From Bradyrhizobium liaoningense (lineage in GTDB: Bacteria > Pseudomonadota > Alphaproteobacteria > Rhizobiales > Xanthobacteraceae), in NCBI RefSeq assembly GCF_018130785.1, contig NZ_JAFCJT010000009.1:124001-188000 (forward strand): a stretch of 64,000 bases of DNA, in the 5' to 3' direction. Both the position numbers and the translations under genes were made by a program. This document shows, one piece after another, positions 1-9,209 of this stretch. The notes beneath the pieces were generated by a model. It was not told where the DNA came from, made no database searches, and saw only the letters and a program-made list of their open reading frames with translations. How positions within the stretch are numbered: position 1 is the stretch's first letter; every line of letters begins with the position of its first letter.

Positions 1-1
1 G

Positions 2-1012
2 TACGCGAGATTACGCATTCACGACAGCCTCGACGGGCTATTTCATCCCAAGCTCTACATTTTTCACGAGAACGGCACACGTTATTGCTGGATTGGCAGC
101 GCCAATCTCACGCGAGCCGGTTTCGAGCAGAACAACGAACTTGTTCTCGAATCCGAAGACGTTAGAGGAGCCGCTTTCGAATGGTTCGAGACCTGCTGGA
201 CCAGCCTGGGTGACGAGGAATCCAGCGGCCAGTTACTCGATATATACGAGCGCGACTGGAAGCCGCCTCAGGCATGGCCGCAGACCGAAAAAAACTATAA
301 TCGTTCGAGCAGTCGTGGTCAGGGCGAGTTCGCCGAGTACCTCTCGGACTGGAACTCCTTCGTAGTGCAGCTTGCAGAGGCTGAGCTGTTCTGGAGCGCC
401 AGATGGAACAGGGAATCACCCATCACCGGCGAAGGAGAGACATGGCTCGAGACAATCACACTTGGTCAGAGGGTCGTCCGACGAGAGGACTGGAGCAGCC
501 TTTCCAAGGAAGATCGTTACCTCCTGCTCGGTCGTGACCCTTATGGACAATTGGGTTCGATGCGCGGAGCAGGCCTCGCCAACAACATCTTCCGGGTAGA
601 CAGCTCCGAAAATCTGCAGATCCGCCGCCAAATCAGAAACGCGCTTCAACCTTGCATAACCGCAAGTGATAACCGCTTCGCAGAAGTCGCGTGCGATTTC
701 ATTGAGGAAGTCAGCTCGATCGACGGTTTCGCGGGAGCGCTTGCAACCAGACTTCTCGCACTCGCCCGTCCCGATCGAGCGGTCTCCGTAAACAGGGGAT
801 CGAGCGCAAAACTCGCAGCCCTGACAGGCTTGCCACAAACCAGTCTGGCCAAAGCGCCTCGGGGCAAAGGGAAGTCCTACCTTGATCTCCTGCACTGGCT
901 CGAACAGCAGAAATGGTACTCAAATCCACAGCCGCAGGGTTCGCGCGAAAAGCTCTACGCGAGCGTGCGAGCAGCGCTTTTCGACGCGCTCGTTTATGAA
1001 TGGGATGGCTAA
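2..1012 (+). CDS. Phospholipase D-like domain protein (5' end outside window)
   Basis: The reading frame is open from the window edge, so the N-terminus is missing; 336 residues are visible. Near the start it carries an HPKLYIF...GSANLTRAG block, which is the HxK(x)n...GSxNxT signature of PLD-superfamily catalytic halves (PLDc_2 type). The family includes phosphodiesterases, nucleases and proteins attached to helicases in restriction or defence systems. The remaining 250 residues are mostly helical with no motif I recognise. It ends 34 bp before the end of a convergent nuclease-like gene. Only one HxK half is visible; a second half, or a fused helicase, would lie upstream. The family call is solid and the biological role is unknown. 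Confidence 0.75.
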   Translation, partial: YARLRIHDSLDGLFHPKLYIFHENGTRYCWIGSANLTRAGFEQNNELVLESEDVRGAAFEWFETCWTSLGDEESSGQLLDIYERDWKPPQAWPQTEKNYNRSSSRGQGEFAEYLSDWNSFVVQLAEAELFWSARWNRESPITGEGETWLETITLGQRVVRREDWSSLSKEDRYLLLGRDPYGQLGSMRGAGLANNIFRVDSSENLQIRRQIRNALQPCITASDNRFAEVACDFIEEVSSIDGFAGALATRLLALARPDRAVSVNRGSSAKLAALTGLPQTSLAKAPRGKGKSYLDLLHWLEQQKWYSNPQPQGSREKLYASVRAALFDALVYEWDG

Positions 1013-1046
1013 CCACGGCGCCGGATCTACCAGCCAGCCGCCGCTC

Positions 1047-1679
1047 TCAGGTTTCCTGATTCTCGCCTTGTTCCTCCACGTCGGTTGGGTCCGGCTTGCT
1101 GGATTTCAGGCTCAGCCCGGCTGCGCGCAACAGCTGCAAGGTGCGTCCGATGTCGGTGCCTGCAGGAGTCCTGGTAATGCCCGGCATTATGCGATCGACC
1201 ATTTCTTTCAGAGTAATGACCCTGATGGGATTGTTGCGCAGCGCCTTTCTGAATTGCTTGCAATTTTCCCAGATAGAGCGGTCGCCTTTGGCCAGAGTGA
1301 CTGCCAGGCAGTAGGTGAACCTGTCAGTGCCTGTCAGCTCACGAATCTTGTCGACGAAGGCCTTTGACCAGTCCGGCTTGGTAAGCTCACGGTAACGCAT
1401 TTTCCCGAGCTTGTTGTTTCCTTCGACATCTTCATCGATCAGTTTCCTTTGATATCGAAAATCGAAACCGCCCTGCCAGCTCTTGACGTTAACTACCATT
1501 ACCCGGGAGGGACCAGAGCGGCGAGGATCGACTGCGAGCACGTCGATGTCGCTCGGAGTTTGTTTAAAGTTGTGTGGCCTGTACTTGATATTGTGTCGCA
1601 CAAAGTAGCCTTCGTGCGTCAAATACTCTTCTACGATTTGTTCGAGAATGTCTTCCTTTTGCGCCATGTTTTTCCCCAA
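1047..1679 (-). CDS. Putative PD-(D/E)XK nuclease-like protein
   Basis: A 210-residue soluble protein. The N-terminal half has a helix (EDILEQIVEEYL), then SDIDVLAVD, then VMVVNVKSW. This D-x(n)-(V/N)xK spacing after an N-terminal helix fits the restriction-endonuclease-like fold, with D near residue 44 and K near residue 67; the usual D/E before the K is N here, so catalysis is uncertain. The rest has no motif I recognise. It lies convergent to the PLD-domain gene. Probably an accessory DNA-related gene, but it could be a non-catalytic relative. Confidence 0.55.
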   Translation of the reverse strand: MGKNMAQKEDILEQIVEEYLTHEGYFVRHNIKYRPHNFKQTPSDIDVLAVDPRRSGPSRVMVVNVKSWQGGFDFRYQRKLIDEDVEGNNKLGKMRYRELTKPDWSKAFVDKIRELTGTDRFTYCLAVTLAKGDRSIWENCKQFRKALRNNPIRVITLKEMVDRIMPGITRTPAGTDIGRTLQLLRAAGLSLKSSKPDPTDVEEQGENQET

Positions 1680-1879
1680 TTGTCAGGATCGGGCGCCGAA
1701 CCGATATGCAACAACGACTTGAATGACGTCAGTAAACCGCCGTCAAGGCCTGCACCACCTTGCCAGCGGGTGATCGCAAAAGATACCGGGCAGGAAATCG
1801 TCATCGCTTGCAGCGTGACCAAATCGTTCGCGGCTGGCTCGAGCAAAAACGGAACGCGAGCGTCGACTGTGCTCTATGG

Positions 1880-2692
1880 CTATGCAGAAAGAAAGAAAGT
1901 CGCCGCAGTTGACAAAAGATTACCAACAGCTTCCCTGCACTTCTCGAAGCTGCAGAGACGATCGCCGGTAAGCTCATTCATGTAGACGCGCCGGTTCACC
2001 TCTATCATTAGCGATTGAACCCTCATGTCGGCACGGTAGTGTTTTGCCGGAACGATCGCGCCCGCAAATGGTCTGTTAACAGCAACGGTGAACCCGAGTT
2101 TCCGCGCCGCGTCCGCAAGTGCTCCAGCCAGTCCTTGCGCGGTGTGGCGAGGATCCGTCCCAATGCAGATTTCGGGTCTCTGCGGGTCCTGGTCGGGTTC
2201 GTGCGGTAGTGGACGATCAGCGAAACTGTGGCAGTCGATAATGAGGCAAAGGTCTTCGCGGCGGAGCACCTTGTCCACGGACGAAGTGAGTAACTCATGA
2301 TGCGGCCGATACCAGCGCGTCATGATACGCTCACGTTCAGGCGCCGAAACTGTAGTGCGCAGACTGCTCCCGGTGCTGGTTGCCGTGTAGATCGCGCCCA
2401 TGCCGCGGCCTGACATCGGCTCGTCTGCATCGTTGGGAAAGCGTTCCACATCGCATACCAGCCGGCTGACTGGAAACACAACTCGCTCCGCTTCATGAAG
2501 CGTAGGTGGGAACAGCTCGGCGGTGAAGGCGTCCGTCATTCGCAGCAACTCTGTTTCGAGCTCCCCCTCGCTGACAGAAAGTTGCGCACGCTCGTCGGCC
2601 GGTATCAGGCGAGAACTGTGAGGAATGTGCAGTACAACGATCTTTCTCGCATCCATTCCGTTTCCGGTTTCGGTGCTCTGCCGCATGGTCAT
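1880..2692 (-). CDS. N-formylglutamate amidohydrolase family protein
   Basis: Matches the N-formylglutamate deformylase family (HutG-like FGase), Zn-dependent amidohydrolases that cleave N-formyl-L-glutamate to formate and glutamate in histidine breakdown. Visible family features are HIPHSS near the N-terminus, MTDAFTAELF, VCDVERFPND, IIDCHSF mid-protein and a C-terminal IEVNRRVYM block. Length (270 aa) is normal. The ATG at 2692 overlaps the stop of the upstream gene (ATGA) and is preceded by GGGGAGAA, so the two are translationally coupled; an internal ATG 13 codons later is an alternative start. No hut genes are next to it, so the substrate may be another N-acyl amino acid. Confidence 0.85.
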   Translation of the reverse strand: MTMRQSTETGNGMDARKIVVLHIPHSSRLIPADERAQLSVSEGELETELLRMTDAFTAELFPPTLHEAERVVFPVSRLVCDVERFPNDADEPMSGRGMGAIYTATSTGSSLRTTVSAPERERIMTRWYRPHHELLTSSVDKVLRREDLCLIIDCHSFADRPLPHEPDQDPQRPEICIGTDPRHTAQGLAGALADAARKLGFTVAVNRPFAGAIVPAKHYRADMRVQSLMIEVNRRVYMNELTGDRLCSFEKCREAVGNLLSTAATFFLSA

Positions 2693-3045
2693 TGGCAGTT
2701 CTCCCCAATCCGGATGGCTCTTCGCGCGCTCGGCCGGTCGTTGATCCAGCCGTCTTGGCGCGCGTTGCGGACCAGGCGTTCGGCTTCATGCAACGTCACG
2801 GCCCTGTTGTTCAGCCGGACCGTGATCCGGCCTCGGGCAATCCCGGCGGTGAGAGCATTATAGAACAGGAGCTGGGCAAAGCTGGCCGATGGGCGGCCGG
2901 TTTCAGCGACCACCATGCTGCGGATTGGCATGATGCCGCCCACGCGGACAATGGCTGGAGCGGGAAGAGAAGACGCGGCCAGTCCGATGATGACACCGCG
3001 CCGCGTTGGCCGAGCGGAATACAGATTTAAAGGTGGGATAGACAT
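2689..3045 (-). CDS. Small protein with Tat-like leader
   Basis: 118 residues. The start ATG at 3045 is chosen because AGGGG lies 5 nt upstream. A twin-arginine-like leader, PTRRGVIIGLAASSLPAPAIV, spans about residues 13-33, suggesting export or membrane association. The rest is rich in Arg, with no catalytic motif I recognise. Its stop overlaps the start of the formylglutamate amidohydrolase gene, implying a two-gene operon. The RR-hydrophobic-APAIVR leader reminds me of small proteins near alphaproteobacterial prophage genes; that is memory, not a demonstrated match. Function unknown. Confidence 0.5.
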   Translation of the reverse strand: MSIPPLNLYSARPTRRGVIIGLAASSLPAPAIVRVGGIMPIRSMVVAETGRPSASFAQLLFYNALTAGIARGRITVRLNNRAVTLHEAERLVRNARQDGWINDRPSARRAIRIGENCQ

Positions 3046-3049
3046 GTTG

Positions 3050-4213
3050 CCCCTGAGCTTCGCCGGAGGCTGGTACTGCCTGGATTGCCACTGAACAGCC
3101 CCATCCCACAAATGGTGGATACCACCTTACCGCAGCGGGCAGGTTGGTGAAGGTACCAGCCTTCGTCTTAATGTATCTTGTACATAGGAGGCGAACGAGG
3201 GGCGTTCAAGTGGCGCCGCCGATCTGCTCCCCCATCCAGAAGTCCCTCGACTTCGAAATCACTACCGAGCCCTCAACTGAAGCCCGCCTGACGTGCCCCG
3301 TCCGCTCTGCACGCTGTAGTGCGCCACAACACTCCGTTCGCCGGAGCGAGGTAGAATTCAGACCCTGATCCCGCTCAAGTGGAGGTCAGAACTTGGGTCA
3401 ACACTTGAATTGGAGGCAAGCAGCCTCGCCAAGACTACGCCAAGCCGCGCAATAGCACCCGATCGCACTACCCACTCAATCATTTAGGCAGATGATTTCA
3501 CGTTGATTTACAAGCACAAATTCCCAACGCTGACGGTTAAATCCCGACGGTATACCCGCCCTAATTTTTCGATCTTGAATTCACAGGAAAATTTGCGCGG
3601 CTCGGAGGGATGGCACGCTCAGCAAGTATCAGAATCAATCGACGCAGCAGGCTTATACTAAGCTGGGACGGTCTCCTCTGGGCCTCTCCCCAATTTCCGT
3701 CCGATACCGTCAATGGTCAGTCGATCCGGCTTGTGATAGTCCGCGTTGCGCCAGGAGCGGGCCCTCCCCGCCAAGTGGCCTTTGATCCGAAGCGGATATC
3801 TTGCCCGAAAAGAGGCCCTGTGGGTCCTTGGTTCGCGGCCGAGCTTGGCCTCAAGAGTGGCGGGCTTGGCGTGCTGCTGACTTGGCGACCGCTCTATGCT
3901 TTGGACGTCCCGAAGGGATGCGTTCTACATGCCTAACTGCGCCCGCCAGCTAGAGAAGGCTGGCCATGCCAATATTCACTTCCGGCCAACGGCAACAGAC
4001 ATCCGCTGCCGGACCAGTCGCATTCATTCGTTGCGCATCGCGAAGCCGCGGTCTAACGGAATATCGAAGTCGTTTTCGGCGAGGCTCCTTTCGATTTCAG
4101 CACAGACGGCTGCGGGTGCCAGCGATCAACCTGTGCCGCTGCGTTGGAGACAAGGCGCTCGCAGGAAGCCCGAAGGGACGCAGGAGAGTCGCGACTTGTC
4201 GGATCGTGCTAGA
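3050..4213. other. Stretch without a convincing gene
   Basis: Short open frames exist on both strands, but none has a clear ribosome binding site together with a natural-looking protein. The stretch contains copy A of a diverged repeat and reads as decayed accessory DNA. Confidence 0.5.
3420..3800 (+). repeat. Diverged long direct repeat, copy A
   Basis: This segment shares an extended, gapped similarity with 33408-33800 in the same orientation. The best core (about 3480-3640 against 33478-33638) keeps blocks such as aatttttcgatcttgaattc and atcccgacggta, and a second block near 3697 (tttccgtccgataccgtcaa) recurs near 33695. By eye the core is roughly three-quarters identical. Neither copy has an intact coding frame. 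Likely remnants of the same inactivated element or gene. Confidence 0.65.
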
Positions 4214-4429
4214 TCATTCCAGGAACACGTTCAGATCGTGACGGCCCCCCAAAAACGCCGCCGAAAGCGCATGAACGAGGAGGTTGGCTCGGTCGGGTTG
4301 CGCATAGAGCGTCGCAGAAAGGACCAGAGCTTCAAGTCTTTCCGCAATCTGAATAGAGAGCGCCCCTTCTGAGGATTTGCCAACCAGGATGAGAAGTTCT
4401 TCGATCCGCTTATTTAGATCAGGCGCCAC
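4214..4429 (-). CDS. Small hypothetical protein, possibly a gene remnant
   Basis: 71 residues from a GTG start. The composition is natural for a helical soluble protein (RIEELLILVGKSSEGALSIQ, then AERLEALVLSATLY), unlike the overlapping plus-strand frames. No ribosome binding site stands out and no family is recognised. Upstream (4430-4757) is another helical stop-bounded fragment, so this may be part of a decayed gene. Confidence 0.35.
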   Translation of the reverse strand: MAPDLNKRIEELLILVGKSSEGALSIQIAERLEALVLSATLYAQPDRANLLVHALSAAFLGGRHDLNVFLE

Positions 4430-4757
4430 AGCAAGGCAGCGTATCGTCTAGCGAGCGGTTCGCTGCGCGATTCCGGCCGGTAACGGAAATATCGACCGCT
4501 CCAGCCGGTTTTCAAGGCGCCGCGCCTCCTCCTGCGTTAGACCCTAGGCGACCCGACGGAGCCTCCGCCGTCAAGAGGCAAGCGAAGCGACGACGAAGGC
4601 GATGCCACCGAAGCGAAGCGATATTCTGCCCATCCGCACATCTCCCATTGACGTCAAACATCCTGCAACCACAGCAATCGAGATCGCGCGAAATCAGAGT
4701 TACTCCCGCCTTGGCGAGGCCGTGCTGATCGCACCAGTCTCCGGGCGCGCGCCTGCA
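4430..4757. other. Intergenic, no gene supported
   Basis: Between the small hypothetical gene and the peptidase stop. It contains a short minus-strand helical fragment ending in a stop, and two copies of the 10-mer aagcgaagcg near 4581 and 4611. Nothing functional is supported. Confidence 0.4.
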
Positions 4758-5960
4758 CTACGCTCCAGGTGAAGGTAAGGCATTGGAGACGAGCCAAGCG
4801 ACATCCATCATCGTGATCTGGCGGTGAAGCTCGAAGTCGAGGCCACTCGGTACGTCTCGGGCGGTATGTTCGTGGGGGTAGGCGTCGTCGGCGCCTTCGA
4901 TGGTAAGCACGGCCGGAATGCCGTTGCAGATGAAGGGGACGTGATCGCTCGCGAAGGGTTTGAGCGACACCTGCGTCTCAAGCTGGGTGTAGGTCGCGGC
5001 CGCGTCCGCGAGTTGATCAATAACCTCTTGCGATAACGCGGCGCCCTCCAGAAGGACCGTCGGTTTTGACGTGTTCTTGCTGGCGGCCATGTCGATGTTG
5101 ACAACTCCGGCGATGCGACCGCGATCCTCCGGCGAGAGATTATTGACGTAGTGTTTGCTTCCGAAGAGGCCTTGCTCCTCGCCGCCGAAGAGGATGAAAG
5201 CGACGTCATGGCGCAGTTCCGGTAGTCTCGCCAGTGCGGTCGCCACCTGCATCACGGTGACGCAGCCGCTGGCGTTGTCATCGGCTCCCGGTGCGCGCGC
5301 ACCTGCGCCGCCCTCGTGGTTCACCGAGTCCAGGTGAGCGCTCATGATCAGCAGCCTTGCGTCCGGCGCAGTGCCGCGGCGACGTCCCACGAGATTGAAG
5401 GATTGTGAACCCTCCATGGTGAAGGTTTGCCGCGAGGTCTCGCAGCCGGCCGCGGCGAGAACCGGCTCGCAGATATCGAGTGCCTGCAGGAAACCCTGTC
5501 CGGTCGACTCGCGGGTGTGGATCGCGCTCAGGCCTTGGACCTGGAGCTTTAGATCCTGTGCTGTGAAACTGTTCACCAGCCCGACGATGTCGCTTCGGGG
5601 TTGTGCGCGCCGCCCGCTTCGCAGCCCAACGTCGATCGCCCCGTCGGCGTACGGCACGACCGCGAAGCATCCGGGCTCCTCGACCCAACGCTGCTTCTCG
5701 GCCCAGTCGATCAGGAGAAAGCGTCCGGAATCGACGAGCACCTTCGCCTGCGGGTTGGCGCGCTGGAAGCTCCTGCCCTTCTGCACAACAACGTAGAACT
5801 CGCCCTGCGCCGTTGCGACGGTACCATCGGGTCCGGCACCGCGCCGGTCGTCCTCGCGGGTCACGAGCACGTTGCCAAACCTGCAGCCGTTGACGCCGAC
5901 CGCAAGTCTCTCCGACGACGTTTGTTCGCGTGCTATCCTCAGCTGCATCTTCGGCCTCAC
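4758..5960 (-). CDS. M28 family zinc aminopeptidase
   Basis: 400 residues. The C-terminal 200 residues carry the complete di-zinc ligand set of M28 (aminopeptidase S/Y-like) enzymes: HLDS (H209), GADDNASG (D227), GGEEQGLFGS (E261 base, E262 ligand), NIDM (D290) and the late His in PHEHTARD (about H365). The first roughly 190 residues are an N-terminal domain I do not recognise. There is no signal peptide, so it is probably cytoplasmic. Its ATG overlaps the stop of the ThDP decarboxylase gene by 4 nt, making it the third gene of an operon with that enzyme and an amine oxidase. It may release the amino acid that those enzymes process, or hydrolyse a conjugate. Confidence 0.88.
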   Translation of the reverse strand: MRPKMQLRIAREQTSSERLAVGVNGCRFGNVLVTREDDRRGAGPDGTVATAQGEFYVVVQKGRSFQRANPQAKVLVDSGRFLLIDWAEKQRWVEEPGCFAVVPYADGAIDVGLRSGRRAQPRSDIVGLVNSFTAQDLKLQVQGLSAIHTRESTGQGFLQALDICEPVLAAAGCETSRQTFTMEGSQSFNLVGRRRGTAPDARLLIMSAHLDSVNHEGGAGARAPGADDNASGCVTVMQVATALARLPELRHDVAFILFGGEEQGLFGSKHYVNNLSPEDRGRIAGVVNIDMAASKNTSKPTVLLEGAALSQEVIDQLADAAATYTQLETQVSLKPFASDHVPFICNGIPAVLTIEGADDAYPHEHTARDVPSGLDFELHRQITMMDVAWLVSNALPSPGA

Positions 5961-7603
5961 CGGCTTTCGGGTGGCAGGTCCCGCGGCGAAACGCGGGCAG
6001 AAATGAGTCCCGGTCCGTCCCAGGCTCGAGCATCGCTAAGCGCCTTATCGAGGTCCGCTTCCGTCGCTACGGACACGGCATTACCGAAACCCATGGCGCG
6101 CGCGAGTCCCGGATAGTCCCACCGGTGAAGGCCGACGTAAGACAGCGATTCGCGGTCCGGATCGGTAAACCACTTGGGATCGATCAGGTATTGCTCGATG
6201 GCATAGAGGCCGTTGTCGATCAAGATAACGACGGCCCGGATGCCGTGCCGCGCCATTGCGGAAAGGCCGGCGGCGACGATCTGGAAGCCGCCGTCGCCGC
6301 AGATCACGAGCGGGCGCCTCGCGTCGGCGAAGCCGACCCCGATGGCAGCCCCGATCGAATGCCCGATCGAGAGCCAGACCGGGCAGCAGATGAATGCGTT
6401 ACGCCCCTTCACGTTCAGGTCCGCGGCGGGGTAGCTGCCAAGGCAGGTGTCATGGACCACCACCCATTCCTCGTCCAGGTGGCGGTCGACGACGCGGTAG
6501 AGCTGTTCGTGCGTCAGCTCTTGCACAGCAGGTTCGCGCGCCCACTCCCGACGGGAGGCAAAGGATAAGTTGCCGTCGATCCTTTGCGCGACCGCCGTGG
6601 CGCGCTGAACCAATCGCGACCCGAGCAGCGGAAGCAAGGTGCCAATCTCCGCCCGCTGCGGGACCCGGTCACCGATCCTCGCCCATCCATCGGCGACCGA
6701 CAGCATCTCCGCGTACCGGGTCGTTACGAGTTTGCTGTGATCCACGCCGAACACGCAGCCGAGGGTCAGAAGGCAATCGGACTCCTCCAGAAGCTGTCGG
6801 ACGGGTTTTGGCGCGAGATCGCTGTCATAGACGCCGACGAAGCCCGGCGTGGTCTCCGGAAGCAGCGCCTTTCCCAGCAGCGTCGTTGCCCAAGGGATAC
6901 CGGAACCGGCCACCAAGCGCTTGGCCCCTTCGGCAAGCCCGTAGCGCGCAATCTCGGCGCAGAGCAGGATCGCCGGGCGGCGCGCCTGGCTCATCCGCCG
7001 CACGATCTCGTCGGCGAGCTCCGCCTCCTTGCCGCTGGCCGGTCGCGAGACATCGAGCGTGCCTTCCGGACTCGGGCACGGTGCCTGCCAGAGGTCGTTG
7101 GACACCTCGATGTAGACGGGGCGCTGCTCACGCAGTGCAACGGCGATTGCCTCATCGACGATTCGCGGCGCATGCTCGGCGCGTTCCACCCGCGCTGCAA
7201 ACGCCGTGACTTCCTTGAACATCGCGAGGTCCGTCAGCGGCCGGCCGGTGGAATGGGAGAACAGGACGCCGTAGCGGCGCTCGTTCCAAAGGTCGCGTGC
7301 GCCGGGGCCGCCATTCACAACCACCACCGCGCTGCGCTCGACAAGGGCTCCGGCGACAGCGTTGACCAGGCTGAGCGTTCCGACGCCATAGGAGACCGAA
7401 ACGGCGGCAAGTCCGCGCATCCGTGCGTAGCCGTCGGCCGCGTAACCCGCGTCGAGCTCGCTGCTGTTGACCACAGTCGTGAGTCCCTGAGCCGAAGCGC
7501 TGTCGAAGACGGCTGCGCACGACGTGCCGGGGATTCCGAACAGCACCTCGACGCCATACTGCCGCAGGCGACCAACGACGTAGTCTGCGACTGTCTCCGT
7601 CAC
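5957..7603 (-). CDS. Thiamine-diphosphate-dependent 2-oxoacid decarboxylase (indolepyruvate/pyruvate decarboxylase-like)
   Basis: 548 residues, normal for this family. The N-terminal Pyr domain has FGIPGTS and the catalytic Glu in SSELDAGYAADGYAR (E49). The C-terminal PP domain has the ThDP-Mg motif beginning GDGGFQ near residue 436 and ending in the Asn of IDNGLYAIEQ near 465. The layout is that of indolepyruvate, phenylpyruvate or pyruvate decarboxylases rather than acetolactate synthase. Stop and start overlaps link it to the oxidase upstream and the peptidase downstream. Inference: it decarboxylates the 2-oxo acid produced by the oxidase to an aldehyde. Substrate (indole-3-pyruvate, phenylpyruvate, branched-chain) cannot be read from sequence alone. 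Confidence 0.85.
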   Translation of the reverse strand: MTETVADYVVGRLRQYGVEVLFGIPGTSCAAVFDSASAQGLTTVVNSSELDAGYAADGYARMRGLAAVSVSYGVGTLSLVNAVAGALVERSAVVVVNGGPGARDLWNERRYGVLFSHSTGRPLTDLAMFKEVTAFAARVERAEHAPRIVDEAIAVALREQRPVYIEVSNDLWQAPCPSPEGTLDVSRPASGKEAELADEIVRRMSQARRPAILLCAEIARYGLAEGAKRLVAGSGIPWATTLLGKALLPETTPGFVGVYDSDLAPKPVRQLLEESDCLLTLGCVFGVDHSKLVTTRYAEMLSVADGWARIGDRVPQRAEIGTLLPLLGSRLVQRATAVAQRIDGNLSFASRREWAREPAVQELTHEQLYRVVDRHLDEEWVVVHDTCLGSYPAADLNVKGRNAFICCPVWLSIGHSIGAAIGVGFADARRPLVICGDGGFQIVAAGLSAMARHGIRAVVILIDNGLYAIEQYLIDPKWFTDPDRESLSYVGLHRWDYPGLARAMGFGNAVSVATEADLDKALSDARAWDGPGLISARVSPRDLPPESR

Positions 7604-9144
7604 AGGACCTCCCGTTGGGCTATGAACGTTGCCGCGCGAAGGCCGGACTCGATCCCGCCCTGGATCCAGGAATGATGCATGGACGCGTGCTCGCCGGCGA
7701 GCAGGACCTTTCCCTCGGGCGCGACGAGGGCGTCATGCAACTCCGTCTGATCGCCGGGGTAGTAAAAGGAATAGGCTCCCACGCTCCAGGGGTGATCACC
7801 CCACGCCCATGTCTCGAGATGCTCGATCTGATCGGGCTCGGTGGCGAGCCGATCGTGCAGCGTCGCAAGCTCAGGTATTACCGTTCGCGGCCCAGCGTTG
7901 CGCGCCATGCGGCGAGCTGTCTGCCCCCAGCTGTACGAAGCAAGAAAGATCGAGGGTGAACGGGAAACATCGGCGGATCTATTCTCCGCATTGTCTGAGG
8001 GATACCAGGTTGATCCCAATATGCCGTCGCTGACCGAGCCCCCGCCGAAGATACCGTCGTCGAGTTCCCAGAAGCGGCATTTGGTGAGTGCCAGGACCTT
8101 TGTCGAATCGTCGTAGTTGACCCGCCTGATCGCGTCCGACTTTCTGGGCGACCAGCCTGGACGGTACTTGATACGCGTGAGGACGCCGAGCGGAACGGTG
8201 CAGATCAGCCAATCCGCCGTGTACGTCCGATTTCCATCGCCAGCGTTCACTACCGCGGTCACGCCCGATCCGTCCTGCTCGATGGCGATGACCGGGGCCC
8301 CGAATGTGACCTTCTGCGACAGCCGCGATGCCAGCGTCTTCGGCAGTGTGTCCATTCCACCTACGATTTCGTCGAACGGCTCGATCCAGACCCCCTCCAG
8401 TTCCTCCCGGAGGTGCTCGCACAGTCCGAAGTGCACAGAAGTCTCGAGATTCCACGTGCTCGCGAGCAGCTGGATCGCTCCCTCGCTGAGCCCTGCCTCC
8501 AGCAAACGGCCGTGGAGCGACTTCTCGTCGAGGCGGCTCGAGCCGAGGAAACCCGGGCTGGGGCTGAAGAGGTCGTTCTGCTCGGGCTTGCTCAGCCGGG
8601 CCGTAATGGTGCCGACGGCGCGCTGCCACAGCTGGAGATCGGTCAGCAGAGCCTCGTCCGCGTCCAACTCGAACAGGTCGCGCAGGCTCGGAGCATCCTT
8701 CATAACTACCTTGCGGCCTCGCACCCGCAAAAACGCCTGATCATTTACCTGAACGAAGGGGCGTAGACTGAGCTGTAGCTCGCCACAGTAGAAGCGCGTG
8801 AGATTGTGATCGCGCGGTATGCGCATCGCGCCCGCTTCGCCCGATCGGTCCCCAAATCGGAGCGTGCGGACGCGCCCGCCCGCGTGGCTTTGATCTGCTT
8901 CGAGCACCGTGACCTCGAACCCGTGCATCTGGAGTTCGTATGCCGCGCACAAGCCGGCAATCCCTGCGCCGATGACCAGCACGCTTCGGCCCGGGGTGGC
9001 ATTGCCGAAGGACCGCAGTTGCTCTATCTCGATCGGCACGGGTCGCGCGGCGCTGGTGACCCGCAGCGTTTCAGTCCGTGCGACGCTCCTCGGGCCGAAG
9101 CCACGCCGTATCATCGCTGGTCCCCGTTGCCTGTCGCGCCCCAC
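7600..9144 (-). CDS. FAD-dependent L-amino-acid / monoamine oxidase
   Basis: 514 residues. The Rossmann FAD site GAGIAGLCAAYE (about 59-70) is followed by the acidic strand end LEAD and GGRV (89-92). Near the C-terminus are W-WGDHPWSVGAYS and LLAGEHAS...WIQGGIESG, the flavin-binding block of flavin monoamine oxidases and L-amino-acid oxidases. A Met at about residue 11 is an alternative start. It is the first gene of a coupled operon with a ThDP decarboxylase and an M28 peptidase, which favours an amino acid as substrate: L-amino acid to 2-oxo acid, ammonia and H2O2. A tryptophan-directed enzyme would give indole-3-pyruvate, but substrate is not determined. Confidence 0.88.
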   Translation of the reverse strand: MGRDRQRGPAMIRRGFGPRSVARTETLRVTSAARPVPIEIEQLRSFGNATPGRSVLVIGAGIAGLCAAYELQMHGFEVTVLEADQSHAGGRVRTLRFGDRSGEAGAMRIPRDHNLTRFYCGELQLSLRPFVQVNDQAFLRVRGRKVVMKDAPSLRDLFELDADEALLTDLQLWQRAVGTITARLSKPEQNDLFSPSPGFLGSSRLDEKSLHGRLLEAGLSEGAIQLLASTWNLETSVHFGLCEHLREELEGVWIEPFDEIVGGMDTLPKTLASRLSQKVTFGAPVIAIEQDGSGVTAVVNAGDGNRTYTADWLICTVPLGVLTRIKYRPGWSPRKSDAIRRVNYDDSTKVLALTKCRFWELDDGIFGGGSVSDGILGSTWYPSDNAENRSADVSRSPSIFLASYSWGQTARRMARNAGPRTVIPELATLHDRLATEPDQIEHLETWAWGDHPWSVGAYSFYYPGDQTELHDALVAPEGKVLLAGEHASMHHSWIQGGIESGLRAATFIAQREVL

Positions 9145-9209
9145 ATCCCTTCTTCAGCCATTCCCCCCGTCCCACTTGTGCTGCGGCGGCGCTGCACCGC
9201 GCTACAGCT

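Noticed and set aside
3610..4372. Plus-strand frames at 3610-3936 and 3896-4372
   Set aside because: No ribosome binding site and unnatural composition; the first lies in a repeat copy whose counterpart lacks the frame.
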